Positions 1 to 7,784 of a stretch of DNA of 64,000 nt are shown in pieces. Made by a program: the position numbers and the translations under genes. The first letter of the stretch is position 1. Every line of letters begins with the position of its first letter. Source of the DNA: Pectobacterium sp. CFBP8739 (lineage in GTDB: Bacteria > Pseudomonadota > Gammaproteobacteria > Enterobacterales > Enterobacteriaceae); contig NZ_JACDRR010000021.1 in the NCBI RefSeq assembly GCF_013449375.1, forward strand, positions 8,853 through 72,852, read 5' to 3'. A model generated the notes under the pieces. The model saw only the letters and a program-made list of their open reading frames with translations. It was not told the origin of the DNA and searched no databases.

Positions 1-13
1 CCCCCCCCCCCCC
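1..13. repeat. Poly-C run at the left edge
   Basis: Thirteen consecutive C residues open the window and run straight into coding sequence, where they would read as prolines in the frame of the following gene fragment. A C homopolymer exactly at the edge is more likely a contig-end or gap-closure artefact than biology, but the sequence alone cannot decide. Confidence 0.6.
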
Positions 14-268
14 GAGCTTGAGCAAATCAGGCAGGAATACGATGCCATTTTCACGAAAAAATGCTTCGATCTCTTTGCGCCATTCTGTGCGGGTAAGCCA
101 CTTCGTGACCCAGCATTACGTGCGATGAGCGGCTCCACCGAAGGATTATCCTATGCCGCAGTGAAAGGGATGATTACGGAACAGCAGGCTAAAGATGAAC
201 TGTTTCAGGTGATTGTCGCGATGGTACAAAGATGTAGTGCGAGCAAAACTCATACTATTTCCATGTAA
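2..268 (+). CDS. TetR/AcrR-family regulator, C-terminal fragment (cut by window edge)
   Basis: An open frame enters from the left edge and ends at TAA 266-268. About 84 residues follow the poly-C run. They are helical and include MSGSTEGLSYAAVKG and QAKDELFQVIVAMVQ, the kind of sequence found in the C-terminal ligand-binding and dimerisation part of TetR regulators. The N-terminal DNA-binding domain would lie outside the window, so no target or ligand can be named. The family call rests on general similarity of the helical C-terminus and is tentative. Confidence 0.5.
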   Translation, partial: PPPPELEQIRQEYDAIFTKKCFDLFAPFCAGKPLRDPALRAMSGSTEGLSYAAVKGMITEQQAKDELFQVIVAMVQRCSASKTHTISM

Positions 269-357
269 AACAGTCACATGAAAAATAGCTGCAACCTTCT
301 CATTCTGGTGAGTGAGCCCTACATCAAAACGCCGACTCATCCTTGAGTCAGACTGTC

Positions 358-891
358 TCAGGGCTGGCGTTTGCGCTGTCCAATACCGTGCCAATACGCA
401 GGCCAGTGGCTTTCCTCAGCATAGTTATTGATCACGGCGGCGATCGCCACCAGCACAATGCTCCCCAACAGAACGGGTGTGACTAAGAACTCAACCCCCA
501 CGGCACTTTTCCCAGCCAGAATAATCACCAGCGGGTTGGCACCTGCCGGTGGGTGAACCGCACGAAAATATTGCATCAGCATTGTCGCTACACCCACAGC
601 CAGCGACAACACAACGATTGTGTCGCCGAATCCATATAAAGCAATCAGTCCCACGGCTGACGTAATGAAATGTCCCCCAATAACGTTCCTCGGCTGTGCG
701 AATGGCGACGCTGACGCAGCAAATAAAATGACGCAAGTTGCCCCGAAAGGCGCCATCAACCAAGGTACACCGCTGGACTGCCCCAAATAACTTAGGATTA
801 GAATCCCGATGCTCCCACCAACTAACCCTTTCATTAACTGGATAAATGTTGGCTTTGGTGGCAACGCGCCACCTCCTCTGAGTCTCTTCAT
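358..891 (-). CDS. HPP family integral membrane protein
   Basis: This 177-residue inner-membrane protein of the HPP family carries the signature His-Pro-Pro at residues 113-115 inside AVHPPAGANP. Hydrophobic segments lie at about 22-36, 44-60, 74-108 and 134-156. Plant and cyanobacterial HPP proteins have been linked to nitrite transport; the role in enterobacteria is not established. The ATG at 891 is preferred over a longer frame because GGAG lies about 8 bases upstream and the extra N-terminus would be unlike the family. It is transcribed divergently from the TetR gene at 1024. Two copies of a 14-bp palindrome sit between them, suggesting that regulator controls this gene. Confidence 0.85.
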   Translation of the reverse strand: MKRLRGGGALPPKPTFIQLMKGLVGGSIGILILSYLGQSSGVPWLMAPFGATCVILFAASASPFAQPRNVIGGHFITSAVGLIALYGFGDTIVVLSLAVGVATMLMQYFRAVHPPAGANPLVIILAGKSAVGVEFLVTPVLLGSIVLVAIAAVINNYAEESHWPAYWHGIGQRKRQP

Positions 892-944
892 CGCCCATCT
901 CCGATAAAAAACATGCGTGTTATGAAATTGCTGTGCTACATTAA

Positions 945-988
945 GTGTACAGATCTGTACACACACAACAAAGAGTACAGATCTGTAC
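945..988. promoter_or_regulatory. Twin palindromic operators between HPP gene and tetR
   Basis: The perfect palindrome GTACAGATCTGTAC occurs at 947-960 (extending to 18 bp, 945-962) and again at 975-988, centre to centre 28 bp. They lie in the divergent intergenic region between the HPP gene and a TetR-type gene. Paired palindromes there are the classical arrangement for a TetR repressor acting on itself and its neighbour. The assignment to this TetR protein is inference from position. Confidence 0.75.
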
Positions 989-1023
989 ATACAAAAACAA
1001 CCTATCATTGGTGAAGAAAAACG

Positions 1024-1587
1024 ATGAAAGAGAGCATGGGCAAAAGAGAGCACATTTTAGATATCGCCGAAGCGCTGTTTAATGAATTTGGCTATACCGC
1101 CGTTGGTGTTGATTTAATTAGAGATAAGGCGGGGGTCTCCAAAACATCCATGTATCGCCATTTCGGCTCAAAGAATAAGTTGATTGAAGCCGTGCTGGCT
1201 CGCCGACATACACGTTTTGAAGAAGGGTTAACCCGCATGGTATCGGGCGTTAACAATGCAGAAAGTCGTCTGGATGCCGTGATGGACTGGCATTTCTCCT
1301 GGTTCCGAACCATGAACTTTAAGGGATGTATGTTCATGCATGCGCTGGCTGAGTTTAAAGGGCAAGACGACGCGATTGCGGATCTGGCTCTCCGCCATAA
1401 AATCTGGATCAAGTCATTCTTACTATCGCTATTCACTGCCGAAGAGCCAGAAAAAGAAGACAAAATCGAAGCGATCATGACTTTTATTGAAGGGATGATC
1501 GTGAGAGCCGAATTTGTTGGCCTGACCAGCGGCGAGGATGTTTATCGCCAGCACGCCAGACGGTTAGCCTTCCCTCGTCCTTCTTAG
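1024..1587 (+). CDS. TetR/AcrR-family transcriptional regulator
   Basis: This 187-residue cytoplasmic repressor has the normal TetR architecture. The N-terminal helix-turn-helix covers about residues 28-48 and ends in the typical SMYRHFGSKNKL. A variable helical ligand-binding domain follows, with FKGCMFMHALAEF near 102-114, a pattern common in regulators of the YxaF/AcrR branch. The ATG at 1024 has GGTGAAG upstream; a second ATG at 1036 is possible. It diverges from the HPP membrane gene with the duplicated palindrome between them, so autoregulation and control of that gene are likely. The ligand is unknown. Confidence 0.9.
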   Translation: MKESMGKREHILDIAEALFNEFGYTAVGVDLIRDKAGVSKTSMYRHFGSKNKLIEAVLARRHTRFEEGLTRMVSGVNNAESRLDAVMDWHFSWFRTMNFKGCMFMHALAEFKGQDDAIADLALRHKIWIKSFLLSLFTAEEPEKEDKIEAIMTFIEGMIVRAEFVGLTSGEDVYRQHARRLAFPRPS

Positions 1588-1651
1588 CCATAACCCGGTG
1601 CTGTTACACACCGATGAAGCAAACCGACGAACAAAGTAGTCGTCATTAACT

Positions 1652-1780
1652 TTATACTCTAAATAATTCGAGTTTCAGGCAGGCGGCAAGCGAAGGAATC
1701 CCGATGAGCTTACTCAGGTAAGTGATTCGGGTGACTGAACGCAGCCAACGCACATGCAACTTGAAGTATGACGAGTATAT
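1652..1780. repeat. Intergenic repeat family A, copy 1
   Basis: An element of about 129 bp flanked by short inverted ends (TATACTC on the left, GAGTATA on the right). It contains AATAATTCGAGTTTC near one end and CAACTTGAAGTATGACG near the other. The same sequence, reversed and with an insertion, is at 19525-19718, and a 64-bp deletion form is at 44379-44442. It separates the TetR gene from the VOC gene and ends 20 bp before the VOC start codon. Confidence 0.75.
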
Positions 1781-1800
1781 CTCTCATTGAGGAAGTAACC

Positions 1801-2202
1801 ATGAACTCACCACTCACACACGGCGTTCACCATATAGGTCTGACGGTATCAGCATTGGAAGAAAGCGCGCGCTTTTTTACCACGCTTCTGGGATGGAAAG
1901 AGGTAAAACGAAAAGAGGATTATCCCGCTATTTTCGTCAGCGATGGTACGGTAATGCTCACACTTTGGCAGACGCAAACCACCGAGCCGGTTCAGTTCGA
2001 TCGAAAACGTCATGTCGGCTTGCATCATCTTGCCATTAAGGTTGATAGCAAAGCGGCACTGCTTGAGATCGCTGAGAAATTATCAGCGCATAACATCAAC
2101 ATTGAATTTGCGCCCGCTTTAGTGAGCGGTGGCCCGGCAATGCATATGATGTGCTATGAGCCAAGCGGGATCCGCATCGAGTTTTACTGGTCGGGTCAGT
2201 AA
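1801..2202 (+). CDS. VOC-superfamily (glyoxalase/bleomycin-resistance fold) protein
   Basis: This 133-residue protein has the paired beta-alpha-beta-beta-beta modules of the vicinal oxygen chelate superfamily. HHIGLTVSALEESARFF opens the first module and LHHLAIKVDSK the second, and the C-terminal YEPSGIRIEFYW supplies the usual acidic metal ligand. Members include glyoxalase I, dioxygenases and antibiotic-binding proteins, and nothing here fixes the substrate. The ATG at 1801 is chosen because GAGG lies about 9 bases upstream; a longer frame from 1768 begins inside the flanking repeat. It stands alone after repeat copy 1. Confidence 0.85.
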   Translation: MNSPLTHGVHHIGLTVSALEESARFFTTLLGWKEVKRKEDYPAIFVSDGTVMLTLWQTQTTEPVQFDRKRHVGLHHLAIKVDSKAALLEIAEKLSAHNINIEFAPALVSGGPAMHMMCYEPSGIRIEFYWSGQ

Positions 2203-2341
2203 GTAAGGCTTAAGAAAATTTGACTCATGACCCGCATCAATAAAGGCAGGATATTCCTGCCATTTAACATGATATAAAATTGACCATAATCAATAAAAAA
2301 CCAGTAAATACATTACTTTACCTTTCTATACACCCCAGCCT

Positions 2342-2372
2342 TTGACCTTCCCGTAGGGGGAAGGTGTAGCGT
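2342..2372 (+). promoter_or_regulatory. CueR-type copper operator/promoter of cueP
   Basis: A perfect inverted repeat, ACCTTCCC-N5-GGGAAGGT at 2345-2365, overlaps a -35 hexamer TTGACC (2342-2347). The candidate -10 TAGCGT (2367-2372) lies 19 bp from the -35. This long spacer with a dyad beginning in the -35 is the hallmark of MerR-family promoters, and the half-sites match the known CueR boxes of copA and cueO. It lies about 45 bp before cueP. Confidence 0.9.
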
Positions 2373-2415
2373 CATAACCTGTGATTCCAGATGATGACGC
2401 TATTAAGGGGAAATA

Positions 2416-2970
2416 ATGATGAAGATAAAGATGATGACAGCGCTGCTCGCTCTGACATTGAGCGGTACGGGTTTCGCCGCGGCGACTGACGCCAACGCGT
2501 TCCTGGCCAAACAGGGGCTGGCGGGGAAAACGGTCGAGCAGCTTGTCGATACGATCGATCAATCGCCGCAGGCAAGACCGTTGCCCTACAGCGCATCGGT
2601 TACCAGCAAGGAACTGAAACTATCCGATGGGCAACAGCAGTACAGCTATCCGCTGGGGGATAAATTTTATCTTTCATTCGCCCCTTATATTCAGCAAACC
2701 CATCCCTGCTTTAACCACAGTTTATCCGGGTGTCAGGGTGAGCTCGCCAATACGGCGTTTGAGGTAAAAATCACGGATAAAGCCGGTAACGTTATCGTGC
2801 AGAAAACACTGAGCAGCCATCAGAATGGTTTTGTCGGCGTATGGTTACCACGCAATATTGAAGGAACCATCAATGTCACCTATCAGGGGCGCGTAGCCAG
2901 TTCACCGTTTGCGACCTATGACGACAGCCAGACCTGCATGACGACACTGCCATTGAAAGAACGCGCGTAG
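2416..2970 (+). CDS. cueP: Periplasmic copper-binding protein CueP
   Basis: This 184-residue exported protein has a signal peptide of about 22 residues ending near GTGFAAA. The three cysteines expected in CueP are present at 98, 106 and 174 (in HPCFNHSLSGCQ and SQTCMTT), and their spacing equals that reported for Salmonella CueP. CueP binds periplasmic copper and supplies it to periplasmic superoxide dismutase in Salmonella. The tandem ATGs at 2416 and 2419 follow AAGGGGAAATA and either could start. A near-ideal CueR operator precedes the gene, so copper induction is expected. It is monocistronic. Confidence 0.9.
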   Translation: MMKIKMMTALLALTLSGTGFAAATDANAFLAKQGLAGKTVEQLVDTIDQSPQARPLPYSASVTSKELKLSDGQQQYSYPLGDKFYLSFAPYIQQTHPCFNHSLSGCQGELANTAFEVKITDKAGNVIVQKTLSSHQNGFVGVWLPRNIEGTINVTYQGRVASSPFATYDDSQTCMTTLPLKERA

Positions 2971-3206
2971 TAAAAAGACGCCGTGAGAGGGTACATCACT
3001 GAACACCAGCCAAGGTAGTAAGTATGTCAGCACGCATACTCGTTTACACTGGTGAAATATTTTCTCACGGCATCATTACCGATAAAAAACACAGAGAAGA
3101 AAAGGAATACATTGATAAATAAAAGCATGTCTACAATATCGACCTGAAATAAAGGCTCCTGACCGTAGGCAAGAGCCCCGATATTGTCCAGATATGGAGT
3201 AGGTTA

Positions 3207-3632
3207 TTAATGAGATGTCACTTTCCTCGACATCAGGAAAGGGAGAATACACTGTGCTACAAGGGGAGCCAAAGCAATAGCAGGACGATCCGCAATGTCA
3301 TACCAGAATATTTCTTCAATTTCCGCTGCGGCTTGCACTTCTTCCAGAATATGCACCTCCCAGACCGTTGCATGAACATCACAATCAGCCTCATTTGCAG
3401 CTGGCGCAACCCATTTTCCCAGATAATCGGCGTGACCAGAAACAAGAGATATTCTCAATTCCTCGTGTAATTCTCTTAATAACGCCGCTTCTCCATTTTC
3501 ATTAGCCTCAGGTTTTCCCCCTGGGAGCATGAAATATTTGGTTCCTTGTTTGCGAACCAGAAGAAGCTGTTTATCGCGATTAAAAATACATGCTGCACAA
3601 ACGGCAATTTGCGACCTTACTTTTGCGTCCAT
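3207..3632 (-). CDS. Nudix hydrolase
   Basis: This 141-residue cytoplasmic protein has a complete Nudix box starting at G39, with E45, R53, E54, E57 and E58 matching the GX5EX7REUXEEXGU pattern except at the last glycine. Such enzymes hydrolyse nucleoside diphosphates linked to another moiety; the substrate cannot be read from sequence. Its ATG at 3632 lies 16 bp inside the 3' end of the upstream LOG gene, so the two are translationally coupled. This pairing suggests nucleotide salvage or clean-up, which is inference. Confidence 0.9.
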   Translation of the reverse strand: MDAKVRSQIAVCAACIFNRDKQLLLVRKQGTKYFMLPGGKPEANENGEAALLRELHEELRISLVSGHADYLGKWVAPAANEADCDVHATVWEVHILEEVQAAAEIEEIFWYDIADRPAIALAPLVAQCILPFLMSRKVTSH

Positions 3633-4183
3633 TTCTTTTCCGGTGGCTGATAAGTATGAAAGAACGTTAATAACTCTTCTGGGCTTTCGGAAAATAACAG
3701 CATATCGGCATAATTACTGCGTAAAAAACCAGCATCAACCATGCTTCTAATCATGTCTCGCAGTGGGTCAAAATAGCCAGCAATGTTGAGGAAAGCACAG
3801 GGTTTTTCATGAATCCCCAACTGCGCCCATGTCCACTGCTCAAATATCTCTTCAAACGTTCCGGCCCCGCCGGGAAGCGCGATAAAAGCATCAGACAGTT
3901 CCGCCATCTTGCTCTTGCGCTCATGCATATTTTCAACAACATGCAATTCAGTCAGCCCTTGATGCACGATTTCTTTTTCAACAAGCGCTCTGGGCATCAC
4001 ACCGATAACGGCACCTCTATGGGATAGCGCAGAATTTGCTATTTCCCCCATCAGCCCAACTTTACCACCACCATACACAATCCCCACGCCGGAATCGGCC
4101 AGAAAATGTCCCATCTGTTTTGTTTTCTCAATATAGATAGGTGAATTACCTGATGCCGAACCGCAGAAAACGCCAATTCTCAT
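3617..4183 (-). CDS. LOG-family protein (nucleoside 5'-monophosphate phosphoribohydrolase type)
   Basis: This 188-residue protein of the LOG (TIGR00730, 'lysine decarboxylase-like') family has a Rossmann-type fold. The catalytic and phosphate-binding motif PGGAGTFEE is at residues 104-112, with YGGGKVGLMG at 37-46 and ENMHERK at 84-90. Characterised LOG proteins release free cytokinin from its riboside monophosphate or hydrolyse AMP, and older 'lysine decarboxylase' labels are wrong for this family. The ATG at 4183 is chosen because AAGGAG lies 8-9 bases upstream. It is followed by the overlapping Nudix gene. In a plant pathogen a cytokinin link is tempting but unproven. Confidence 0.85.
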   Translation of the reverse strand: MRIGVFCGSASGNSPIYIEKTKQMGHFLADSGVGIVYGGGKVGLMGEIANSALSHRGAVIGVMPRALVEKEIVHQGLTELHVVENMHERKSKMAELSDAFIALPGGAGTFEEIFEQWTWAQLGIHEKPCAFLNIAGYFDPLRDMIRSMVDAGFLRSNYADMLLFSESPEELLTFFHTYQPPEKKWTQK

Positions 4184-4274
4184 CACAAGCTCCTTGCAAC
4201 AAACTGTACTAGCCATTTTACTACTACATGCTAAATACAATATTGAGTTATCGCATATAAGACTGTCGGATATC

Positions 4275-4352
4275 TGGAATCAACCAGCCGCAGGTCGTGG
4301 TCTGTTTCGCTGTCGTAACTGTCACCGCGTGTTTCTACTCACCTATACCTAT
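4275..4352 (+). mobile_element. IS1-family InsA-like remnant
   Basis: In the + frame this stretch reads GRGLFRCRNCHRVFLLTYTY followed by EARK. This resembles the zinc-finger part of IS1-family InsA proteins (CxxC, then FQLxYxY and a basic stretch). Both ends fade into unrelated sequence and no terminal repeats or InsB are visible. It abuts the broken 3' end of the AAA ATPase fragment, as expected if an insertion followed by deletion removed the rest of that gene. Confidence 0.5.
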
Positions 4353-4675
4353 GAAGCGCGTAAGAAGAAACCGTTTTTAGGTTTATTAATCCCTTTCTCC
4401 ACCCGCAGGAAATGCGACAGTCTGGAGTGCGAGGTACGGGTGCCGAAATGAAAATTGCGGGTACCGCCTTCCGGATTGAACCCCATCGAAACGGCAATGG
4501 CTTCTAACAGCGTGGATTTTCCTGAGCCATTCTCGCCGATAAAAAAGGTGGCTTTCGGGTGCAACTCCAGCTTATCCAACGAGCGAATCGACGGAATAGA
4601 AAACGGATAAACTTCGAATTAGTCCACCTTTTCATGTGCCAGCGCGATTCGACTGATGTACTGCGTTGAGATCAT
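4352..4675 (-). pseudogene. AAA-family ATPase, N-terminal remnant
   Basis: Reading from ATG 4675, the frame gives MISTQYISRIALAHEKVD, then a TAA stop (4621-4619), then continues in the same frame as FEVYPFSIPSIRSLDKLE into a Walker A, GENGSGKST. The frame keeps family-like sequence up to GFFLRA and then stops at the junction with an IS1-like scrap near 4352. The Walker B and the rest of the protein are absent. Two independent lesions, a nonsense codon and a 3' truncation, make this a pseudogene. The intact family is an ABC/SMC-like AAA ATPase of unclear function. Confidence 0.85.
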
Positions 4676-4728
4676 TCTCAGTCTTCCTGACGGGTAATGA
4701 GTGAAAATATCCTAACATAGCGGTAAAA

Positions 4729-4760
4729 GAAAAAACGCCCGTATCGCTGTGATATGGGCG
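4729..4760 (-). terminator. Terminator of fhuE
   Basis: On the minus strand CGCCCATATC and GATACGGGCG form a stem with a five-base loop, followed by TTTTTT. It lies about 60 bp after the fhuE stop codon. Confidence 0.85.
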
Positions 4761-4822
4761 CCATACTGGTTCCCAACGACAGCTCATCGCATCGCAGGGA
4801 AAGTCACTCGCATCAACGCAAG

Positions 4823-7066
4823 CTAGAACGCATAGTTAACAGTCATCGAGACGCTACGCGGCGTACCATACACGGCATAAGGTGCAAGGTAGTCGCTATA
4901 TTCTTTATCAAACAGGTTGTTGATATTCGCCTGCACCGCCAGTTGCTTGGTCACCTGATAGCGACCAAACAGATTAACCAGCGCGTAGCTGCCCTGCTCG
5001 GCGCGCAGCGTGGTGTTTTGCGGGCCAGAACCTTCCTGCCAGATACCATTTTGCCAGTTCACACCGCCGCCCACGGTTAACTCCGGCAACGTTGGCACTT
5101 GGTAACGGGTAAACAGTTTGAACGATGTGCGCGGCTGTTCTGGGTTGACCGACTTACCGTCCTGATCGTCAACAACATAGCGCGAACCGCCAAACGTCAT
5201 TTGCAGGTTGTCCGTTACCGCACCGTTCACTTCAAACTCGATACCTTTACTAACGACACCGTCAACAGACTCGTAAGCCGTTTCTTGTGTCACCACATTC
5301 CTCTCAAGCGCAGTTTGAGCTACGCGATCCTGCTCAATTCGGAAGACCGCAACTGAAGCCGTCAGGCGACTGTTATACCAATCCCCCTTCACACCCGTTT
5401 CATAATTTTTCCCGGTTGTAGGAGACAAATATTGATTATCTACACCTTTTTTCGTTTGTGGCTGGAAGACATCGGTATAGCTGGCATACGTTGACCAGGT
5501 ATCGTTGATGTCATACACCAGACCGACATAAGGCGTCACACGATTCTTATTGGTATTTCCCGTCGTTCCAACGATGCTCCAGTCGGTATAACGTGCGCCA
5601 GCAATCAGATGCAATGGATCCGCTAACGAGAATCGTGCTGAGGTATAGAGGGATTTTTGTCGTGTGGTTGAGTGCTCATAATCATTATTCCAGAGCCCCG
5701 GCACAAAAGTGCTACCCACCCAAGATCCCCATGTAGGATCGGCACTATTGCCATTCCAGTTGTAAAAATTGCCCATATCCGCAGGGCTTATCGTCGATTG
5801 GGTATTAGCGAATTGATTGCGCTGCCGAGTATAGCTACCGCCTACCACCAACTCATGCTGGCGTCCCAGTAATTCGAACGGGCCAGACGCGTAAGTATCA
5901 ATCGCATCAACCTTACGTGTTCCCTTATTCCATCCACCATAAGCACCGACATTACCGCCGAACGGATCAACCAGTATTCCGGTATCTTTATCTGGGAAAC
6001 CATTGGCATACATCAGTTTTGAGTCAAAGTCGTTTTCTGCATGCGAACCATTCATGCGTACTTGCCAGCCGTTATCAAAACGCTGAGTCAGATCAGCAAA
6101 AACCTTCTTCGAGGTTTTATCCGAGTAACTCCAGTTTGGTGCGGTGTTAAAACTACGACCGAAATGCGTACGGCTGCCATCGGTAAACCACGTCGGCAAT
6201 CCGCCCCACGTAGGGCTATCGGTATTGCTTTCCTGATAATCATAACCGAGGGAGATCGTCGTCGAATCGGTGACATCAGCATCGATCACGCCGTAGAGGA
6301 ATTTTTTGCGGCTGTGGTAACGATCGAGCCAGGTGTCGTTATCCTGATAGCCCGTAATCACCCGCCCACGCACGTTGCCGGATTCCGTCAGCGGCGCAGA
6401 CAGATCGCCCACCATCCGCTGTTTATCCCACGAGCCGTAGCTGCCAGATATCGAGCCTTTGAATTCGCGGCTGTCCGCATGTTTGCGCACCATGTTTACT
6501 GCGGCAGAAGGGTTACCTGTTCCAGTCATCAGCCCAGTCGCCCCGCGAACCACTTCGATACGATCGTAGATTGCTGTATCGGAAGCGGAATCACCGAAAT
6601 CCCAAATTTCGTCTACGACCGTAGGAATTCCATCGAACAGATAGTTAGTAATCTGGAAGCCACGCGCAAAATACGTCATGCGTTCGGAGTCGATAATTTT
6701 AGAGGACACACCGGTCGTGTTTGCCATGACCTCGCCAATCGTCTGTAATCCTTGATCCTCGATACGCTGCTGGCTGATGACGCTCACCGACTGCGGGATA
6801 TCACGCGGCGTCAGCGTCATCTTCGTTCCGGCATTAGTCACTTTCACGCTGTAATCCTGCGGGTCGCTAGCCTCTGCGTTAGCGTTAGCATTGGCGCTGA
6901 CGACAAGCGTATCGCCTGAGGCTGGGGTTTCTTCGGCAATAGCCTGAGCAGACAGGAAAGAAGCTGAAATCAACAGGGCGAGAAGAGAGACTCCGAATGG
7001 TTTTGCTCCGGTCAGCGAAGAATCACAAACGCGCGTTTTTCCGGCGCGAGTAACTCCAAAAGACAT
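4823..7066 (-). CDS. fhuE: TonB-dependent hydroxamate siderophore receptor, FhuE type
   Basis: This 747-residue outer-membrane receptor resembles E. coli FhuE, which imports ferric coprogen, ferrioxamine B and rhodotorulic acid. An extended signal peptide ends near SAQAIAEE and is followed by a repetitive ANANANAEA linker. A plug domain comes next, with RDIPQSVSVISQQ and EVVRGATGLMTGTGNPSAA. A 22-strand barrel follows and ends in the aromatic-terminated VNYAF. Phrases such as SPTWGGLP, DPLHLIAGARYT and ELTVGGGVNWQN recur in FhuE. A Fur-box-like sequence lies 80 bp upstream, so iron repression is expected. Energy would come from TonB-ExbBD, encoded elsewhere. Confidence 0.85.
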   Translation of the reverse strand: MSFGVTRAGKTRVCDSSLTGAKPFGVSLLALLISASFLSAQAIAEETPASGDTLVVSANANANAEASDPQDYSVKVTNAGTKMTLTPRDIPQSVSVISQQRIEDQGLQTIGEVMANTTGVSSKIIDSERMTYFARGFQITNYLFDGIPTVVDEIWDFGDSASDTAIYDRIEVVRGATGLMTGTGNPSAAVNMVRKHADSREFKGSISGSYGSWDKQRMVGDLSAPLTESGNVRGRVITGYQDNDTWLDRYHSRKKFLYGVIDADVTDSTTISLGYDYQESNTDSPTWGGLPTWFTDGSRTHFGRSFNTAPNWSYSDKTSKKVFADLTQRFDNGWQVRMNGSHAENDFDSKLMYANGFPDKDTGILVDPFGGNVGAYGGWNKGTRKVDAIDTYASGPFELLGRQHELVVGGSYTRQRNQFANTQSTISPADMGNFYNWNGNSADPTWGSWVGSTFVPGLWNNDYEHSTTRQKSLYTSARFSLADPLHLIAGARYTDWSIVGTTGNTNKNRVTPYVGLVYDINDTWSTYASYTDVFQPQTKKGVDNQYLSPTTGKNYETGVKGDWYNSRLTASVAVFRIEQDRVAQTALERNVVTQETAYESVDGVVSKGIEFEVNGAVTDNLQMTFGGSRYVVDDQDGKSVNPEQPRTSFKLFTRYQVPTLPELTVGGGVNWQNGIWQEGSGPQNTTLRAEQGSYALVNLFGRYQVTKQLAVQANINNLFDKEYSDYLAPYAVYGTPRSVSMTVNYAF

Positions 7067-7784
7067 GGTATATCCTCGATTAACTGATGGTGATTTTGGC
7101 GAGATGCTGAGACGTTTTTATCAACATTTGCACAGAAAGGTAAATGATAACTATACGCATTATTATTGTTATTTCAAAGTAAGGATTAATTTCATTAAAA
7201 TACAAATAGATAAAAAAGAAAAAATCACCATGCCGTTAACAAGGTATGTTACAAAAAGAACATTCGAGGCATTTACAACAGACTTGCCCTGCTTGTCTTC
7301 CAATAGGTCAATCGGTGCTTCAAAGACCTTGGCACTGATCATGTACCATGCAACCGGCAGACCGATTGTTAGAAAGCACGGCAACAGGTTGTGCCCTTTT
7401 GCAACATACGTTGGCGGAGGAGATAAACAAGAGAGGAATGCCAGCGAAACAGGGGACGTTTCGCTGGCGTTAGCCGGGCTGAGAGATCAATTAGGCAAGG
7501 AGAAAAACAGAGGAGTAACCCTCTCATGAAAACATATTTCTCGACAAAACATACTTTTTTATTATAAAAAATCTGGTATTTTCCCTGGTGAGGCAAATAC
7601 GTGCTTACTTTCTGATTTTCATCAAAATACAATTAATGTCTATCAGATTATGTTTCTTATCATAGAACAATATGGCAACCTAAGAACGAGTGAAATCCAC
7701 TCTTGCCTAAATGTTTTTTATATGATAAAGAAATATTCATATTGGAAGTATAATTTAGCGTGCTAATAATGAGGTTTTATTGTA
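7067..7784. other. 718-bp intergenic region upstream of fhuE
   Basis: This AT-rich stretch holds the fhuE promoter with a Fur box near its left end and a perfect 11-bp stem hairpin at 7440-7468 (GCCAGCGAAAC / GTTTCGCTGGC, 7-base loop, no U-tract). A minus-strand frame at 7169-7384 has a hydrophobic C-terminal segment but only a TTG start and no ribosome-binding site. I do not call a gene here. Confidence 0.5.
7146..7164 (-). promoter_or_regulatory. Fur box of fhuE
   Basis: GATAACTATACGCATTATT matches the 19-bp Fur consensus (GATAATGATAATCATTATC) at 14 positions. It lies 80 bp before the fhuE start, where Fur repression of a siderophore receptor is expected. Confidence 0.65.

Noticed and set aside
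4194-4451. Plus-strand 85-residue frame over the ATPase junction
   Set aside because: A chance frame joining the LOG leader, the IS1-like scrap and the antisense of the ATPase; only the InsA-like part means anything.
6041-6748. 235-residue plus-strand frame inside fhuE
   Set aside because: Arg/His-rich antisense shadow of the receptor gene.
7169-7384. Minus-strand 71-residue frame with a hydrophobic C-terminus upstream of fhuE
   Set aside because: Only a TTG start, no ribosome-binding site, no family likeness, and it covers the fhuE promoter and Fur box.
7065-7529. Plus-strand 154-residue frame upstream of fhuE
   Set aside because: It begins in the fhuE start codon region, has no likeness to a protein family, and reads through promoter and hairpin sequence.
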